From positions 31,990 to 95,989 of the forward strand of contig NZ_JBGQQU010000007.1 in NCBI RefSeq assembly GCF_045528445.1: a stretch of DNA of 64,000 nucleotides. The letters are read 5' to 3'. The stretch's first letter is position 1, and each line of letters begins with the position of its first letter. This DNA comes from Desemzia sp045528445 (GTDB taxonomy: Bacteria > Bacillota > Bacilli > Lactobacillales > Carnobacteriaceae). The position numbers and the translations under genes are program-made. A model generated the notes under the pieces. It ran no database searches. It was given only the letters and a program-made list of their open reading frames with translations, and had not been told where the DNA came from. Shown piece after piece: positions 43,957 to 53,141 of the stretch.

Positions 43957-44808
43957 TTATTTTTCTTCATCTACATCCGGTGCTTTTAAATCATCAAACT
44001 TCAGGCTGTTCAAGTAGTCCATATCTTCATCAGAGATTTTAAAATCAAAGACATCCGCATTTTCTACTACCCGTTCAGGATGAGACGACTTGGTCAGCGG
44101 AACAAAGTTGTGCTGCAGACTGAAACGCAGTAACAGCTGAGCAACGGATTTTCCGTATTTTTTGGTCATGGCTTGCACTTTATCATCCTCAGACATTTGC
44201 TTGATTGGGGACAACGGAGACCAAGCTTCCACAACGATTTGCTCTTTTTTACAAAAAACGACTGTTTCTTCTTGCAGCACACCAGGATGCAATCTGATTT
44301 GATTAACCATCGGCTTGATGCGGCAGTTGGCAATCAAATTTTCTAAGTGTTTTACCATAAAATTACTAACACCAATCGCTTTAACTTTCCCCGCTTCATA
44401 AGCATCTTCTAAAGCACGCCAGGTTTCAATATTGTCTTCCTTCCAGTTCTCTCCTCGGTCTTCAACGACGGGCCAATGGATTAAGTATAAATCGATATAG
44501 TCGAGTCCCAGCTTTTCCAGTGATTCATCAATGGCTTTGCTGGCTGCCTCATACCCGTGATTAGGATTATCCACCTTGCTGGTAATGAACAAGTTCTTGT
44601 CAGAAAGATCGACTTGATGAATGGCCTTTCCTACCTGCTCTTCATTCCCATACATTTGTGCGGTGTCAATCAAACGGTAACCTACCTCAACCGCTGCTTT
44701 TATCGTATCATTGCAGACTGTCTGATCTTTATTTCCAGAAGTTCCTAGTCCAAAAGCTGGCATTCTCACACCATTATTCAATTCAACAGTATCAAAAATA
44801 TTCTCCAT
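43957..44808 (-). CDS. Aldo/keto reductase
   Basis: 283 residues, TIM-barrel AKR. Catalytic tetrad visible: Asp and Tyr in LIDTAQMYGNEEQVG, Lys in FITSKV, His in LYLIHWPV. NADPH-binding C-terminal region LTKSSHPERVVENADVF. Reduces aldehydes or ketones, substrate unknown; similar to 2,5-diketo-gluconate reductase-like AKR5. ATG 44808 is preferred over 44817 by spacing to GAAGG. Confidence 0.92.
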   Translation of the reverse strand: MENIFDTVELNNGVRMPAFGLGTSGNKDQTVCNDTIKAAVEVGYRLIDTAQMYGNEEQVGKAIHQVDLSDKNLFITSKVDNPNHGYEAASKAIDESLEKLGLDYIDLYLIHWPVVEDRGENWKEDNIETWRALEDAYEAGKVKAIGVSNFMVKHLENLIANCRIKPMVNQIRLHPGVLQEETVVFCKKEQIVVEAWSPLSPIKQMSEDDKVQAMTKKYGKSVAQLLLRFSLQHNFVPLTKSSHPERVVENADVFDFKISDEDMDYLNSLKFDDLKAPDVDEEK

Positions 44809-45049
44809 ATTTCTCATCCTTCCCTTCCACTAGCTATTCATCAATTGCCTTGCCTCATTCATCTTCTATTGTATCTTTTTAAGATCTGCCATTCCAAATG
44901 AAAGACTCGACGGTAAATAAAATCACTTGAAAAGTCCTGATCATAGTGGGAAAAGATACTTCTAGCGTTCTTTTTCTATAATAGATTAGGATATCATTAG
45001 TTGGTAGAAAAGTTAAGATGGTGGCTATCTTTGAAAGGAGTTGGTGCTT

Positions 45050-45193
45050 GTGTATGTAAGTACTGAAGACTTAGAAAGGAAAAGCCTTTTGCCCGTATCG
45101 GAAGTATTGCAACTCATGCGAATGTTTGGAAGTCTATTGATTTCCTTAATCACATTAGTGGTTGCAATCGCTAAAAACGACAAAAAAAAATAA
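45050..45193 (+). CDS. Putative holin-like toxin of a type I toxin-antitoxin system
   Basis: 47 residues from GTG at 45050, 9 nt after AAAGGAG. A short polar N-terminus is followed by VSEVLQLMRMFGSLLISLITLVVAIAKN (written here in two parts of a single hydrophobic helix: VSEVLQLMRMFG and SLLISLITLVVAIAKN) and a KNDKKK tail. This is the layout of TxpA/BsrG and 'putative holin-like toxin' peptides that insert in the membrane. TATAAT at 44979-44984 is a possible -10. The mRNA ends at the bidirectional hairpin 45192-45229 shared with a convergent antisense RNA. Confidence 0.7.
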   Translation: MYVSTEDLERKSLLPVSEVLQLMRMFGSLLISLITLVVAIAKNDKKK

Positions 45194-45296
45194 CCGTCTT
45201 GCTTTAGCCAGCAACGGTTATTTTTTAACTTGTTCAAAGCTACCGTCTTAAACGGTTCTACAAGATGGGGATATGTTCACGCATATCTCCTCTTCA
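45185..45296 (-). ncRNA. Candidate antisense antitoxin RNA
   Basis: TATAAT at 45307-45302 on the minus strand predicts a start near 45295. The RNA would begin with a GATATG/CATATC hairpin, contain ACCGT-TTAAG-ACGGT, and end through the shared terminator into an eight-T run at about 45185. It overlaps and is complementary to the 3' end of the toxin message. A direct repeat ACCGTCTT at 45193-45200 and 45243-45250 recalls the repeats used for pairing in par-type loci. Confidence 0.55.
45192..45229. terminator. Bidirectional terminator shared by toxin and antisense RNA
   Basis: AACCGT and TTGCT pair with AGCAA and ACGGTT; T-rich tails on both strands. Confidence 0.85.
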
Positions 45297-45323
45297 ATAA
45301 GATTATAATACAAACGTAAAAAA

Positions 45324-45908
45324 CTATCCATTATTTTGAACAAATTCAGCTATTCTACTCGCGACCTTTTCCGCTTCTAGATGCGTATTGTCTATTTTGA
45401 GGTAGTTTACCTGTTTAATTTTTTCTGTAACCTCATTTGGCAAAGAATTTAACCGATGCTTTTCGTGCGTCGTTAGTAAATCGTTTCTAGAAAATTCAAT
45501 ATTTCGTTTTGAAGGTTTAGCTTCTAAGCGGCTTTCTCCAATGTTTCTCTGCAGGCGAGTCTCTAAATCTGCTTCCAGTTCAATAAGAAAGACTCTGCCT
45601 TGTCCTTCCAGAAATATTTCACTGATTTCAGTTAGAAAATCGATATCTTCTATCAAATCAAACGCTACTACAACTGTAAAAATAATGCTTTCGGTAACGT
45701 TTTGCTCATTGCTGACGAAAGCTTTGAAGAGTTCTTTACGCGTTTGGTCCGATAGACGAAAAGTTTCTTTCCCATAACCGAGAAACTTGGCAAATAAATC
45801 GATCGTTTCATGATTGTGAAGCAACTTTGCCTCTATTTTTTTCTCTAACTCTCTTCCCACCGTCATTTTACCGACAGCTTGAGGCCCCATAATGACTATT
45901 AAGTCCAC
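45324..45908 (-). CDS. P-loop kinase-like ATPase (shikimate-kinase/zeta-like)
   Basis: 194 residues. Walker A GPQAVGKMT at the N-terminus (residues 8-16), then a small alpha/beta P-loop kinase fold with LIELEADLETRLQRN as a LID-like arginine region. The family includes small-molecule kinases and zeta-toxin-like proteins; the substrate is unknown. It lies 7 bp downstream of the glycosylase gene in the same direction. Confidence 0.7.
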   Translation of the reverse strand: MDLIVIMGPQAVGKMTVGRELEKKIEAKLLHNHETIDLFAKFLGYGKETFRLSDQTRKELFKAFVSNEQNVTESIIFTVVVAFDLIEDIDFLTEISEIFLEGQGRVFLIELEADLETRLQRNIGESRLEAKPSKRNIEFSRNDLLTTHEKHRLNSLPNEVTEKIKQVNYLKIDNTHLEAEKVASRIAEFVQNNG

Positions 45909-45914
45909 TACTAA

Positions 45915-46586
45915 TCAACTCCCTGATGATGAATCTGGTTTAATCACTAACCTATACGCTTCCCAATGTGGATGCCCAACCACTTGTTTCCCCCGCAAAT
46001 GAACTTTTCCATATTCATCGATCAACCCGTGAAACTTCTGCCACTCTTTCAGCGTGAACGTGCCGGTACTTTCTACATAGTTCTTCAATGTCAGGTAATC
46101 CGTACTGTGTTCACTGCCTAAATGGCGGAATAATTTGAGCGCATAAGTATCTGCTACAAAGACCGGTTCTTCAAATGCGTACAGCAACAACACGTCAGCT
46201 GTTTCATTCCCGATTCCCTTGAATTCCAACAGCCGTTCGCGCAAATTGTCAGGGTACTTGCGCTTGATTTTCTCTAAATCAAACGCATACTTCTTCAGCC
46301 AACTAAAATATTCCAGAATCAGCTGCGTTTTTCGCTTGTGAAAGCCGCTTGAATAAATGAGTGTTTTGAGTTCTTCAGTCGATAAGTCAGCGATCACTTC
46401 AGGATCAAACCCCGTCGCTTCTTTAAGCCGATTCAACGATAATGCTGTGTTATGCCAAGTCGTGTTTTGGACGAGAACAGCTCCTAACATCATCTCAAAA
46501 ACCGTCTCAGCCGGCCACTTCGTCCCTGCCTCGACATACTGATCCAATAATTCATAAAGCTGCTTTAACTCCAGTTCTTTCTTCAT
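45915..46586 (-). CDS. Endonuclease III-like HhH-GPD DNA glycosylase
   Basis: 223 residues. Helix-hairpin-helix LLEFKGIGNETADVLLLYA and catalytic aspartate in VFVADTYALKLF. The lysine used by EndoIII (GRKTA) is replaced by Glu (GNETA), and the C-terminal four-cysteine iron-sulfur loop is absent. This fits a monofunctional, MagIII-like alkyl-base glycosylase rather than a bifunctional EndoIII (inference). Followed by the P-loop kinase gene. Confidence 0.85.
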   Translation of the reverse strand: MKKELELKQLYELLDQYVEAGTKWPAETVFEMMLGAVLVQNTTWHNTALSLNRLKEATGFDPEVIADLSTEELKTLIYSSGFHKRKTQLILEYFSWLKKYAFDLEKIKRKYPDNLRERLLEFKGIGNETADVLLLYAFEEPVFVADTYALKLFRHLGSEHSTDYLTLKNYVESTGTFTLKEWQKFHGLIDEYGKVHLRGKQVVGHPHWEAYRLVIKPDSSSGS

Positions 46587-46601
46587 AATACAACGTTCTC
46601 C

Positions 46602-47456
46602 TTATTGTTCTAAACCGGCAATACCAAACGCACCAGGACCGCCATGTGTCGAAATGACCGATCCAGCTTCAATCCACGTTACTTTTTCAAATCCGTTCTC
46701 TTTAGCAACTTCTTCCATTTGAGTTTTTATACTGTCGTCTAACCCAATTGAAAACACAAAGTAAAGCTGTTTTCTATCGATAGGGTATTTTTTCAAATAA
46801 TCCTGCATCAATTCGACAGACACTCGACTCATTTTTCCACGATACTTTTTAGTGGAAACCAATTTGCCATCAACCAATTCAATCACGGGTTTAATTTTCA
46901 ACAAAGAGGCACTGATATAGGCCGCATTAGATACGCGTCCACCTGCTTTTAAGAACTCCAGACTGCCCGGAACAAAGACCATTCTTGATTTAGGAACACT
47001 GGCTTCAATTTTCGCCAATAATTCTTCTAAAGCAATCTCCGGGTTCTCTTCCAACAACTCAGCCGCATGCAATACGACTACCGATAATCCTGCCGAAACA
47101 TTTAACGCATCGATCAAATGGATATCGGTAAAATTTTCTGCCGCAATTTCTGCATTATGGAATGAAGAAGAAGCTTTTGACGTGTATCCGATGTGCACAA
47201 TCGTATGCTCTGGATAATCGCGTTTAATCTTCGCAAAAAACTCTTCGTATTCGTTAGGATTCGTAGATGTTGTAGATGGAGTCATTTTAGTGCGGTTGTA
47301 GTAATCATAAATTTCAGATACCGGAAGCGAACCATCATCTTTGTAATCGACCCCATCCATCACGACATGCATCGGTACAATTTTGATAGTGTATTTTTCA
47401 GCTAAGTCCTTTGGTAAATCTGCGCCACTTTCTGTTGTAAAAATAATCTTTCGCAT
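46602..47456 (-). CDS. DegV family fatty-acid-binding protein
   Basis: 284 residues. FTTESGADLP holds the conserved fatty-acid-head-group segment; VHIGYTSKASSSFHNAE and GRVSNAAYISASLLKIKP are family blocks. DegV/FakB-type proteins present fatty acids to the kinase FakA. Two adjacent ATGs (47459, 47456) follow AGGAGG by 4 and 7 nt; the second has better spacing. Confidence 0.9.
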   Translation of the reverse strand: MRKIIFTTESGADLPKDLAEKYTIKIVPMHVVMDGVDYKDDGSLPVSEIYDYYNRTKMTPSTTSTNPNEYEEFFAKIKRDYPEHTIVHIGYTSKASSSFHNAEIAAENFTDIHLIDALNVSAGLSVVVLHAAELLEENPEIALEELLAKIEASVPKSRMVFVPGSLEFLKAGGRVSNAAYISASLLKIKPVIELVDGKLVSTKKYRGKMSRVSVELMQDYLKKYPIDRKQLYFVFSIGLDDSIKTQMEEVAKENGFEKVTWIEAGSVISTHGGPGAFGIAGLEQ

Positions 47457-47510
47457 CATTTCTCCTCCTGGGTTCCCAATTAAAGCTATACCCCTTACAT
47501 TTTCTTCTCC

Positions 47511-47519
47511 AGTATAGCA
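47511..47519 (-). promoter_or_regulatory. Extended -10 of the degV promoter
   Basis: TGCTATACT on the minus strand, about 50 nt upstream of the degV start. Between this and the copB terminator at 47753 nothing else is supported. Confidence 0.45.
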
Positions 47520-47752
47520 TTTCATATGTTTAGAAGGAATTTTAAAAAAAAAATCAAAAGATTATTAACCAAAATACTTTTAATATTACTTTCTATCCTT
47601 ATTCTTGTTCATTTATAAGAGATGGTCCTTGATAATCATACCTTTCCCTACTATTCTTACTACTGTGTGTATCCCTTTCACTCACGTTTGTTACTATTTT
47701 CCATAACTTTTGTGAGACAACCACCATACTATTCGAAAAAACTTATTTATAC

Positions 47753-47786
47753 AAAAAAAGCCCGCTACTATTATTGTGTAGCGGAC
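47753..47786 (-). terminator. Terminator of copB
   Basis: GTCCGCTA pairs with TAGCGGGC around CACAATAA-like loop bases, then seven T residues. Confidence 0.9.
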
Positions 47787-47806
47787 TTCTCCTCAAAAAC
47801 TATTCC

Positions 47807-50002
47807 TTAATTCTTCAATCGTAAAAACATTGCATTAATCGCTACAATTACGGTAGACAATGACATCAAGATCGCTCCAACAGCCGGACTTAACGCGAAG
47901 CCTATTGGCGCAAGAATTCCAGCAGCTAGCGGAATAGCGATAAAATTATACCCCGCTCCCCAAAGAAGGTTTTGTTTCATTTTGCTCGTTGTTTTTTGAG
48001 CTAGTTCAATAAAAGATTCAATATCTCCTGGATCCGATTGTGTCAGAATGACATCTGCAGAATCCAAAGCCACTTGCGTTCCAGCTCCAATGGCCACGCC
48101 GACATCCGCTAACGCAAGAGAAGGTGCATCGTTTACCCCGTCTCCAACCATGATGACCGTCTTGCCTTGATTTTTCAGCGACTCCACTAGATTGTATTTG
48201 TCTTGCGGAGATTGATTAGCTTTGTAGTCGATCCCTAGTTCTTCTGCCACACCTTGAGCCGCTGTTTCATTGTCACCAGTGGCCATTAGTGGTTGAATAC
48301 CGTTTTCTTTCAACACCTTGATGAGTTCTGAACTTGTCTTTTTCAGTTCATCTCCCAAAGCTACAGTCCCGATGGCTGTATCATTTTCTACCAAAATACT
48401 AAGCGTTGCACCTACAGGAATCTCTATATCTATGTCTTGACCGTAAGCTTTTTGACTGATCAATTGATAATTCTTCCCATTGGCAACACCTTCTACACCA
48501 GCGCCTGATACAACATCAATAGAATCGAATGGAATCGGTTGAATGTTTTCTTCGTTAGCAAATCCCGCAATCGATTGTGCGATGGGATGACTCGAGCCGC
48601 CTTCAATACCTGCCATTAACGCAGTGAGTTCATTTTTTGAATACTCTTCGCTTAATGCCTCTACCTTCAAAACTTTGAAATCTCCAGTTGTTAAAGTACC
48701 TGTTTTATCTAGTACCATTACATCAGCCTTTGTTGCTAATTCCAAAGCTTCACGATCTTTAACCAATAAACCACGACTCGCGCCTAAGCTGGTACTGCGA
48801 GCTACTACTAGAGGAATAGCTAAGCCTAATGCATGAGGACAGGCAATGACTAATGTCGTTACCGTAAAGAGAATAGCATTTTCTAAGTCCGCCACAAATA
48901 ACCACACAATAAAAGCAATCACTGCGGCTGCTACAGCAATGTAAAACAACCATCCTGCTACTTTTTGAGCCAAATTTTCTGCTCTTGAAGGTTGGTCTTG
49001 CGCTTGTCCGATAAGCGTTTGAACTTGAGAGATAAAGGATTTATCTCCTGTTTCCTTTACTTCTACATACAAAACACTGTCGCCATTTGTGGAACCACCG
49101 ATCACGGTATCTCCTTCCCCTTTTTCGACGGGTTTAGATTCCCCAGTCAGCAATGCTTCATTGACTCTGGTTGTACCGCTTTTGATGACTCCATCTGCAG
49201 GAATATTTTCAGCAGCTTGTACTCGTACAATGTCTCCTATTTTCAACTCAGACACCGAGCGCGTTTCTATTGAATCATTCTCCAGCACTACATGAGCATC
49301 TTTAGGCAACAACTCAGCCAGCGATTTCTGCGCATCTCCTGCTTCTCCTACTGCTTTCATTTCGATCCAATGACCCAACAACATAATTAAAATCAATGAA
49401 GCAAATTCAAAGAAGAAGTCCATCACATGTGTTCCGGTTACATAACGTGCCGCCACAGCATAAATACTGTACACGTAAGAGACACTTATTCCTAACGTTA
49501 CTAGCGCCATCATTCCCGGAGCTCGTTGTTTAAATTCATCTACAGCCCCTTGATAAAAGGGTTTCCCTCCGTAAACGAACAAAACTGTCGCCAACACGGC
49601 TACCAAGATATCCGAGTAAGGAAATGTAAATTGCACCGGAAGCGTAATTCCCATCAGTGGAGATAAAATCATAACGACAAGTCCTATAGGTAGAGACTTC
49701 AAAAAGATTTCTTTGAAGTTTCCATGATGGTGATGGTGTCCGCCATGACCACCATGATCCATGTGGTCATGATGATCGTGTCCGCTGTGACTGTCGTGAT
49801 CCATATTTTCATGATCATGATGTCCATGTTTCGTAGCAGGATTGTGGTCATCGTGTATTCCTTCTTCTAGTTGCTCTTCATGGTAAGCATGACCGACGTG
49901 CTCTTTATGTTCATTATGATGGTGTCCGCTGTGATTCATGTGTTCATGATTTTCGTGATGATGGTCGTGGTGTTGATGTTCATCGTGTTTATTTTTATCC
50001 AT
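47807..50002 (-). CDS. copB: P1B-3-type heavy-metal ATPase (CopB-like)
   Basis: 731 residues. The first ~95 residues are extremely His/Asp/Glu-rich (repeated HHDH, HDHHDH), a likely metal sponge, and there is no HMA domain. The core has TGES (LLTGESKPV), DKTGT (LDKTGTLTTG), the HP motif (GSSHPIAQ), GDGVNDAPSLA, and the transmembrane motif CPH (VIACPHALGLA) that defines the P1B-3 class, which exports Cu(II)/Cu(I) or Ag(I). ATG at 50002 is 8 nt after AAGGAG. Distinct from the CPC-type CopA upstream. Confidence 0.92.
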   Translation of the reverse strand: MDKNKHDEHQHHDHHHENHEHMNHSGHHHNEHKEHVGHAYHEEQLEEGIHDDHNPATKHGHHDHENMDHDSHSGHDHHDHMDHGGHGGHHHHHGNFKEIFLKSLPIGLVVMILSPLMGITLPVQFTFPYSDILVAVLATVLFVYGGKPFYQGAVDEFKQRAPGMMALVTLGISVSYVYSIYAVAARYVTGTHVMDFFFEFASLILIMLLGHWIEMKAVGEAGDAQKSLAELLPKDAHVVLENDSIETRSVSELKIGDIVRVQAAENIPADGVIKSGTTRVNEALLTGESKPVEKGEGDTVIGGSTNGDSVLYVEVKETGDKSFISQVQTLIGQAQDQPSRAENLAQKVAGWLFYIAVAAAVIAFIVWLFVADLENAILFTVTTLVIACPHALGLAIPLVVARSTSLGASRGLLVKDREALELATKADVMVLDKTGTLTTGDFKVLKVEALSEEYSKNELTALMAGIEGGSSHPIAQSIAGFANEENIQPIPFDSIDVVSGAGVEGVANGKNYQLISQKAYGQDIDIEIPVGATLSILVENDTAIGTVALGDELKKTSSELIKVLKENGIQPLMATGDNETAAQGVAEELGIDYKANQSPQDKYNLVESLKNQGKTVIMVGDGVNDAPSLALADVGVAIGAGTQVALDSADVILTQSDPGDIESFIELAQKTTSKMKQNLLWGAGYNFIAIPLAAGILAPIGFALSPAVGAILMSLSTVIVAINAMFLRLKN

Positions 50003-50119
50003 TCCAATCACTCCTTAATGTAATTCAAATAAGTGTTTTTGTTGGTTCTACAACATTTTGCATTGTTAAGTAAAACCTACATTTCTTTTTAATCCAAAAC
50101 CTTTTAGAAACTCATTCCT

Positions 50120-50305
50120 AGAAATTTCTGGAGGCCTATGGGGTTGCTTATAGCCATGAAAAAGGATGCAATGTGAATTAATCCCGAGTTAAAGCTTCAG
50201 CTTTTACTCGGGGTTTGACGCTTGCAAGTCTTGAGACACGGTCTTCGGCTCAAGACGGTCCCATGGCTTCCTATAAGCAAACCCCATAGGCCGGAAGAAA
50301 TTTCT
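50120..50305 (-). ncRNA. Structured element, copy B
   Basis: The outer arms are long inverted repeats: GCCTATGGGGTT-type and TGCTTATAG against their complements, closing GCCATG/CATGGC. On the minus strand the inner hairpins are GTCTTGAG/CTCAAGAC (50256-50249/50235-50228) and CCCGAGT...AGC-TGAA-GCT...ACTCGGG (about 50213-50183). Shared with copy A (2632-2806): CCATGGGAC, the TGAA loop, AATTCACATT and CTCCAGAAAT. No terminal repeats or target duplication border this copy. It lies between the copZ terminator and copB. Confidence 0.6.
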
Positions 50306-50338
50306 TTACCAACACTAGCAATAAAGATTCCATTAAAC

Positions 50339-50377
50339 AAAAAACGCCTATCTAGTGCTAAGCAACAGGTAAGCGTT
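50339..50377 (-). terminator. Terminator of the copYAZ operon
   Basis: AACGCTTACCT pairs with AGATAGGCGTT (wobbles), then six T residues on the minus strand. It separates copZ from copy B and copB. Confidence 0.75.
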
Positions 50378-50387
50378 CTATTTTCAA

Positions 50388-50612
50388 TTAAGCGTCTAAT
50401 TCTTTGATCCCTACAACTGAATAGTTTGTGTCAGCTAAAGATTCGCGTAGTTCGTCTTCATTTACTGCACCATCACTTTGAATCAGAGCACTTTTAGCTT
50501 CCAAGTTGATTACTACCTCATTTACTCCCTCAACGTCTAAAAAGTTTTGTTTGACTGCATTTGCGCAACCTTCACATTTCATGCCTTCAATCGTAATTTC
50601 TTTTCTCATCAT
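50388..50612 (-). CDS. copZ: Copper chaperone CopZ
   Basis: 74 residues, a single HMA ferredoxin-like domain with the Cu(I) site GMKCEGC near the N-terminus. It shuttles Cu(I) to CopA and CopY. AAGGGG precedes two adjacent ATGs (50612, 50609). Last gene of copY-copA-copZ. Confidence 0.95.
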   Translation of the reverse strand: MMRKEITIEGMKCEGCANAVKQNFLDVEGVNEVVINLEAKSALIQSDGAVNEDELRESLADTNYSVVGIKELDA

Positions 50613-50669
50613 TCATTCCCCTTTTCAAATTGTATTTGATACTAGTGTAATCTTTCTTACCACAAACTG

Positions 50670-53129
50670 CTATTGATTTGCAGAGGGCTTGAAGCGTTTC
50701 AAGCGCAATGCGTTCAACAATACCGATACAGAACTAAAACTCATTGCAGCTCCGGCGATCATTGGATTCAACAATGGTCCGCCGAATAAATACAAGACAC
50801 CCATTGCAACTGGAATGCCCAGCGTATTGTAAGCAAATGCCCAGAAAAGATTTTCTTTGATATTCTTGATGGTGGCTTTACTTAATTCAATCGCTGTCGG
50901 CACATCCATCAAATCGCTGCGCATTAAGACAATGTCCGCTGATTCCATAGCCACGTCTGTTCCTGAACCAATCGCGATTCCAACATCCGCTTGGGCCAAA
51001 GCTGGAGCATCGTTGATACCGTCTCCTACCATCGCTACTTTTTTGCCTTCTTCTTGCAATAACTTTACTTGAGCCGCTTTGTCTTCCGGCAATACTTCAC
51101 TCAACACACGGTCCACGCCGACTTGTTTGGCAATGGCTTCAGCTGTCCGTTTGTTGTCGCCCGTCATCATGACCACTTCGATGCCCATGCGGCGTAATTT
51201 GGCAATCGCTTGGGAACTGGTGCCTTTCACCGTGTCCGCAACAGCAATGATTCCCATCAAGTCATCGTTTTTCGCCACATACATTGGTGTTTTTCCTTCA
51301 CTGGCTAATGCGTCTGATTGACCAGCCAATTCTGCCAACGAAATCTGCTGGTTGTCCATCATTTTTTTATTCCCCAGAGAATACACGTCACCATCGATCT
51401 GCACCACGATTCCGTGTCCAGGTATAGCGTTGAACGAGGTCGTTTTGTGCAAATGAACCCCTTTTTCTTCAGCTGCTCGAACAATAGCTGCACCTAGAGG
51501 ATGTTCCGAGCCTTTTTCAGCCGATGCAGAAACGCTCAACAACTCTTCTGTTGAGATGCCATCTACGGCTAAAATATCCGTGACTTTAGGCTTTCCTTCT
51601 GTAATCGTTCCGGTTTTATCCAATACGACCGTTTGCACTTTATGAGTCGTTTCCAAAGCTCCACCACTCTTGATCAACACGCCATGTTCCGCGCCTTTAC
51701 CCGTACCGACCATGATCGCAGTTGGTGTAGCTAATCCTAAAGCACATGGACAAGCAATAACCAATACCGAAATCGCAATACTCAAAGCAAAGACTCCTGA
51801 CTCTCCAGCTAAGAACCAAGCGAATCCAGCTGCTACAGCCAATACCATTACAATCGGTACAAAATAACCCGATATAATATCCGCCAGTTTAGCGATCGGT
51901 GCTTTGGAACCTTGAGCGTCTTCCACTAATTTAATCACTTGAGCCAACGCGGTATCTTTTCCAACTTTAGTCGCTTTATATTGGATTGCACCATTTTTAT
52001 TGATACTGGCTCCAATTACTTGATCTCCTATAACTTTTTCCACAGGCATACTTTCCCCAGTCAGCATCGCTTCATCCACAGAAGTCACGCCTTCTATAAT
52101 CATGCCATCCACAGGAATTTTTTCTCCAGGTCGAACTACAATGATGTCATTGACTTGAACTTCATCAATCGACAATTCCATTTCTTTGTCGTTGCGGATT
52201 ACTTTGGCCGTCTTTGGCGCTAAGCCCATCAATTTCTTAATCGCTTCAGACGTTTTTCCCTTCGAGCGGGCTTCAAAGTATTTGCCCAATGTAATCAACG
52301 TTAAAATAACCGCAGCTGATTCATAATACAAATCCATCGCCAATGCTGCATTCCCTTGCCAAATGGAAACCGTCGCTGCCAAACTGTACACAAACGCAGC
52401 ACTGGTTCCTAAAGCAACAAGCGAGTCCATATTGGGGTGTCGGTTGAACAACGCTTTAAACCCAACCGTAAAAAATTTCTTCCCTAACACCATCACCGGA
52501 AGCGTCAACAGCAATTGCACCAGCGCAAAGATTCCCGGGTTGTGCATCGGATTCAACCATTCTGGTAAAGGAGCGCCCATCATATGCCCCATCGAAACGT
52601 ACAACAACGGCACAGTGAACACCGCTGACAACCAAAAACGACGCCACATTTCTTTCATGTGTGCTTCTTTTTTCTCGCGGTCTTCATCTACAGCGTCCGC
52701 AGAATTGACTTCTTCATGAGCGCTATAACCCGATTTCGCAACAGCAGCCGTGATATCATTCACTGAAAGGACACTCGGGTCAAATTGAACCGTCATTTTT
52801 TCAGTAGCCAAATTAACATTTGAAAAAACTACGCCAGTTAATTTGCTGGTCGCTTTCTCCACAGTCTGTGCACAAGTGGCACAACTCATGCCTTCGATGA
52901 CAAAATTCTTTCGCACACCGTCTTCAACCGCTTTGTAACCTGATTTCTCAACAGCTGATTGGATATCTGCGATAGTTGTTTTAGATTCATCAAATTGAAT
53001 ATTCATTTTTTCGGTCACTAAGTTGACGTTGGCTTCTTGCACCCCAGATAACTTAGAGGCCGCTTTTTCAACGGTTTGCACACAACTTGCGCAACTCATA
53101 CCTTCTATTTTGAATGTTTTTTGAGCCAT
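50670..53129 (-). CDS. copA: Copper-exporting P1B-1-type ATPase CopA
   Basis: 819 residues. Two N-terminal HMA domains, each with GMSCASC or GMSCATC (about residues 9-15 and 83-89). Eight membrane helices with the CPC motif (VIACPCALGLATP), TGES, DKTGT (LDKTGTITEG), HP (GSEHPLGAA) and GDGINDAPALA. Exports Cu(I) using ATP. AAAGGAGGAG precedes the ATG, 13 bp after copY. Confidence 0.97.
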   Translation of the reverse strand: MAQKTFKIEGMSCASCVQTVEKAASKLSGVQEANVNLVTEKMNIQFDESKTTIADIQSAVEKSGYKAVEDGVRKNFVIEGMSCATCAQTVEKATSKLTGVVFSNVNLATEKMTVQFDPSVLSVNDITAAVAKSGYSAHEEVNSADAVDEDREKKEAHMKEMWRRFWLSAVFTVPLLYVSMGHMMGAPLPEWLNPMHNPGIFALVQLLLTLPVMVLGKKFFTVGFKALFNRHPNMDSLVALGTSAAFVYSLAATVSIWQGNAALAMDLYYESAAVILTLITLGKYFEARSKGKTSEAIKKLMGLAPKTAKVIRNDKEMELSIDEVQVNDIIVVRPGEKIPVDGMIIEGVTSVDEAMLTGESMPVEKVIGDQVIGASINKNGAIQYKATKVGKDTALAQVIKLVEDAQGSKAPIAKLADIISGYFVPIVMVLAVAAGFAWFLAGESGVFALSIAISVLVIACPCALGLATPTAIMVGTGKGAEHGVLIKSGGALETTHKVQTVVLDKTGTITEGKPKVTDILAVDGISTEELLSVSASAEKGSEHPLGAAIVRAAEEKGVHLHKTTSFNAIPGHGIVVQIDGDVYSLGNKKMMDNQQISLAELAGQSDALASEGKTPMYVAKNDDLMGIIAVADTVKGTSSQAIAKLRRMGIEVVMMTGDNKRTAEAIAKQVGVDRVLSEVLPEDKAAQVKLLQEEGKKVAMVGDGINDAPALAQADVGIAIGSGTDVAMESADIVLMRSDLMDVPTAIELSKATIKNIKENLFWAFAYNTLGIPVAMGVLYLFGGPLLNPMIAGAAMSFSSVSVLLNALRLKRFKPSANQ

Positions 53130-53141
53130 GTTGCTCCTCCT

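Noticed and set aside
45025..45237. 70-codon minus-strand frame
   Set aside because: Antisense shadow of the holin-like toxin and its terminator.
50222..50407. 61-codon plus-strand frame near copZ
   Set aside because: It covers the structured repeat and the copZ terminator in antisense; no ribosome site.
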